Assembly: GCA_947497145.1 (NCBI GenBank) | Contig: CANMFQ010000032.1 | Span: 1 to 42,299, forward strand | Direction of reading: 5' to 3' | DNA from: an uncultured Flavobacteriaceae bacterium | GTDB taxonomy: Bacteria; Bacteroidota; Bacteroidia; Flavobacteriales; Flavobacteriaceae | DNA: 42,299 bases | Shown: one piece after another, positions 42,229-42,299 of the stretch | Layout: every line of letters starts with the position of its first letter | Numbering within the stretch: position 1 is the first letter of the stretch | Position numbers and translations under genes: made by a program | Notes under the pieces: generated by a model | The model's database searches: none | The model's input: the letters and a program-made list of their open reading frames with translations, nothing else | What the model was told of the DNA's origin: nothing

Positions 42229-42299
42229 ATGTATAATGAACATATGTTCATTATATACTATATGTTTATTACAAATCTAAAGGATTTTTAATAGAACTA
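42229..42299 (-). repeat. Cassette repeat B, copy B6 (minus orientation, cut by the window edge)
   Basis: On the minus strand it reads TATTAAAAATCCTTTAGATT, TGTAATAAACATATAG, then a different perfect palindrome AATGAACATATGTTCATT (42234-42251 region) and CATACGTTGCCAG. The order is the same as in other B copies, but the palindrome sequence is new while its symmetry is kept. Confidence 0.7.

Overview
The window is most likely chromosomal DNA of a marine member of the Flavobacteriaceae (Bacteroidota). The signs are low GC, flavobacterial-type promoters (TTTG ... TAnnTTTG), AT-rich leaders without strong ribosome binding sites, a cyclophilin-FKBP fusion, flavobacterial outer-membrane and lipoprotein families, and a pair of algal-polysaccharide type sulfatases beside a large secreted glycoside hydrolase-like protein. 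No rRNA or tRNA gene and no CRISPR array is visible.

Layout. (1) 1-2280: a gene-cassette region read on the minus strand. It starts from a C-terminal stump of an integron-type tyrosine recombinase (about 2087-2278), passes an IS1182-like transposase stump, and carries a secreted MACPF/tail-collar protein followed by a repeat. (2) 2410-7643: a plus-strand run with an ABC exporter (ATPase plus permease), an MscS channel, an outer-membrane barrel and a sigma-54-type response regulator without a DNA-binding domain. (3) 7795-10950: a helical periplasmic protein, then PPK2 and an M28 peptidase. (4) 16091-11001, minus strand: a polyamine operon (arginine decarboxylase, agmatinase-type ureohydrolase, deoxyhypusine synthase-like protein, small acidic protein, retropepsin-RimK fusion) with a terminator-like hairpin and a possible small gene in its leader. 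(5) 16711-25571: housekeeping genes (dual-family PPIase, cold shock protein, lpxD, 1-Cys peroxiredoxin, DinB/YfiT-like protein, thioredoxin-like/cupin/GNAT trio, csaA, BASS transporter, acyltransferase). (6) 31067-25756, minus strand: two S1-type sulfatases and a secreted glycoside hydrolase-like protein, with no SusC/SusD pair. (7) 31324-42299: a cassette array in which mostly single orphan genes are separated by long repeats.

The cassette array is the most unusual part. Most plus-strand genes follow a 3'-end repeat (here called B) and precede a 5'-part repeat (here called A). The bases just before each gene are complementary to the bases just after that same gene, and they change together from cassette to cassette. 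This is the relation expected between R' and R'' of an integron cassette. Repeat B is a decayed copy of the last codons of the recombinase gene at 2087-2278 plus its downstream palindrome, so the recombinase end appears to have been copied into the cassette sites. Two shorter attC-like imperfect palindromes occur in the same array. The array has been broken by a group II intron 3' remnant, an IS3 stump and an IS91 stump. No intact recombinase lies in the window.

Readings of repeats, hairpins and protein families were made by eye; no alignment or database search was run.
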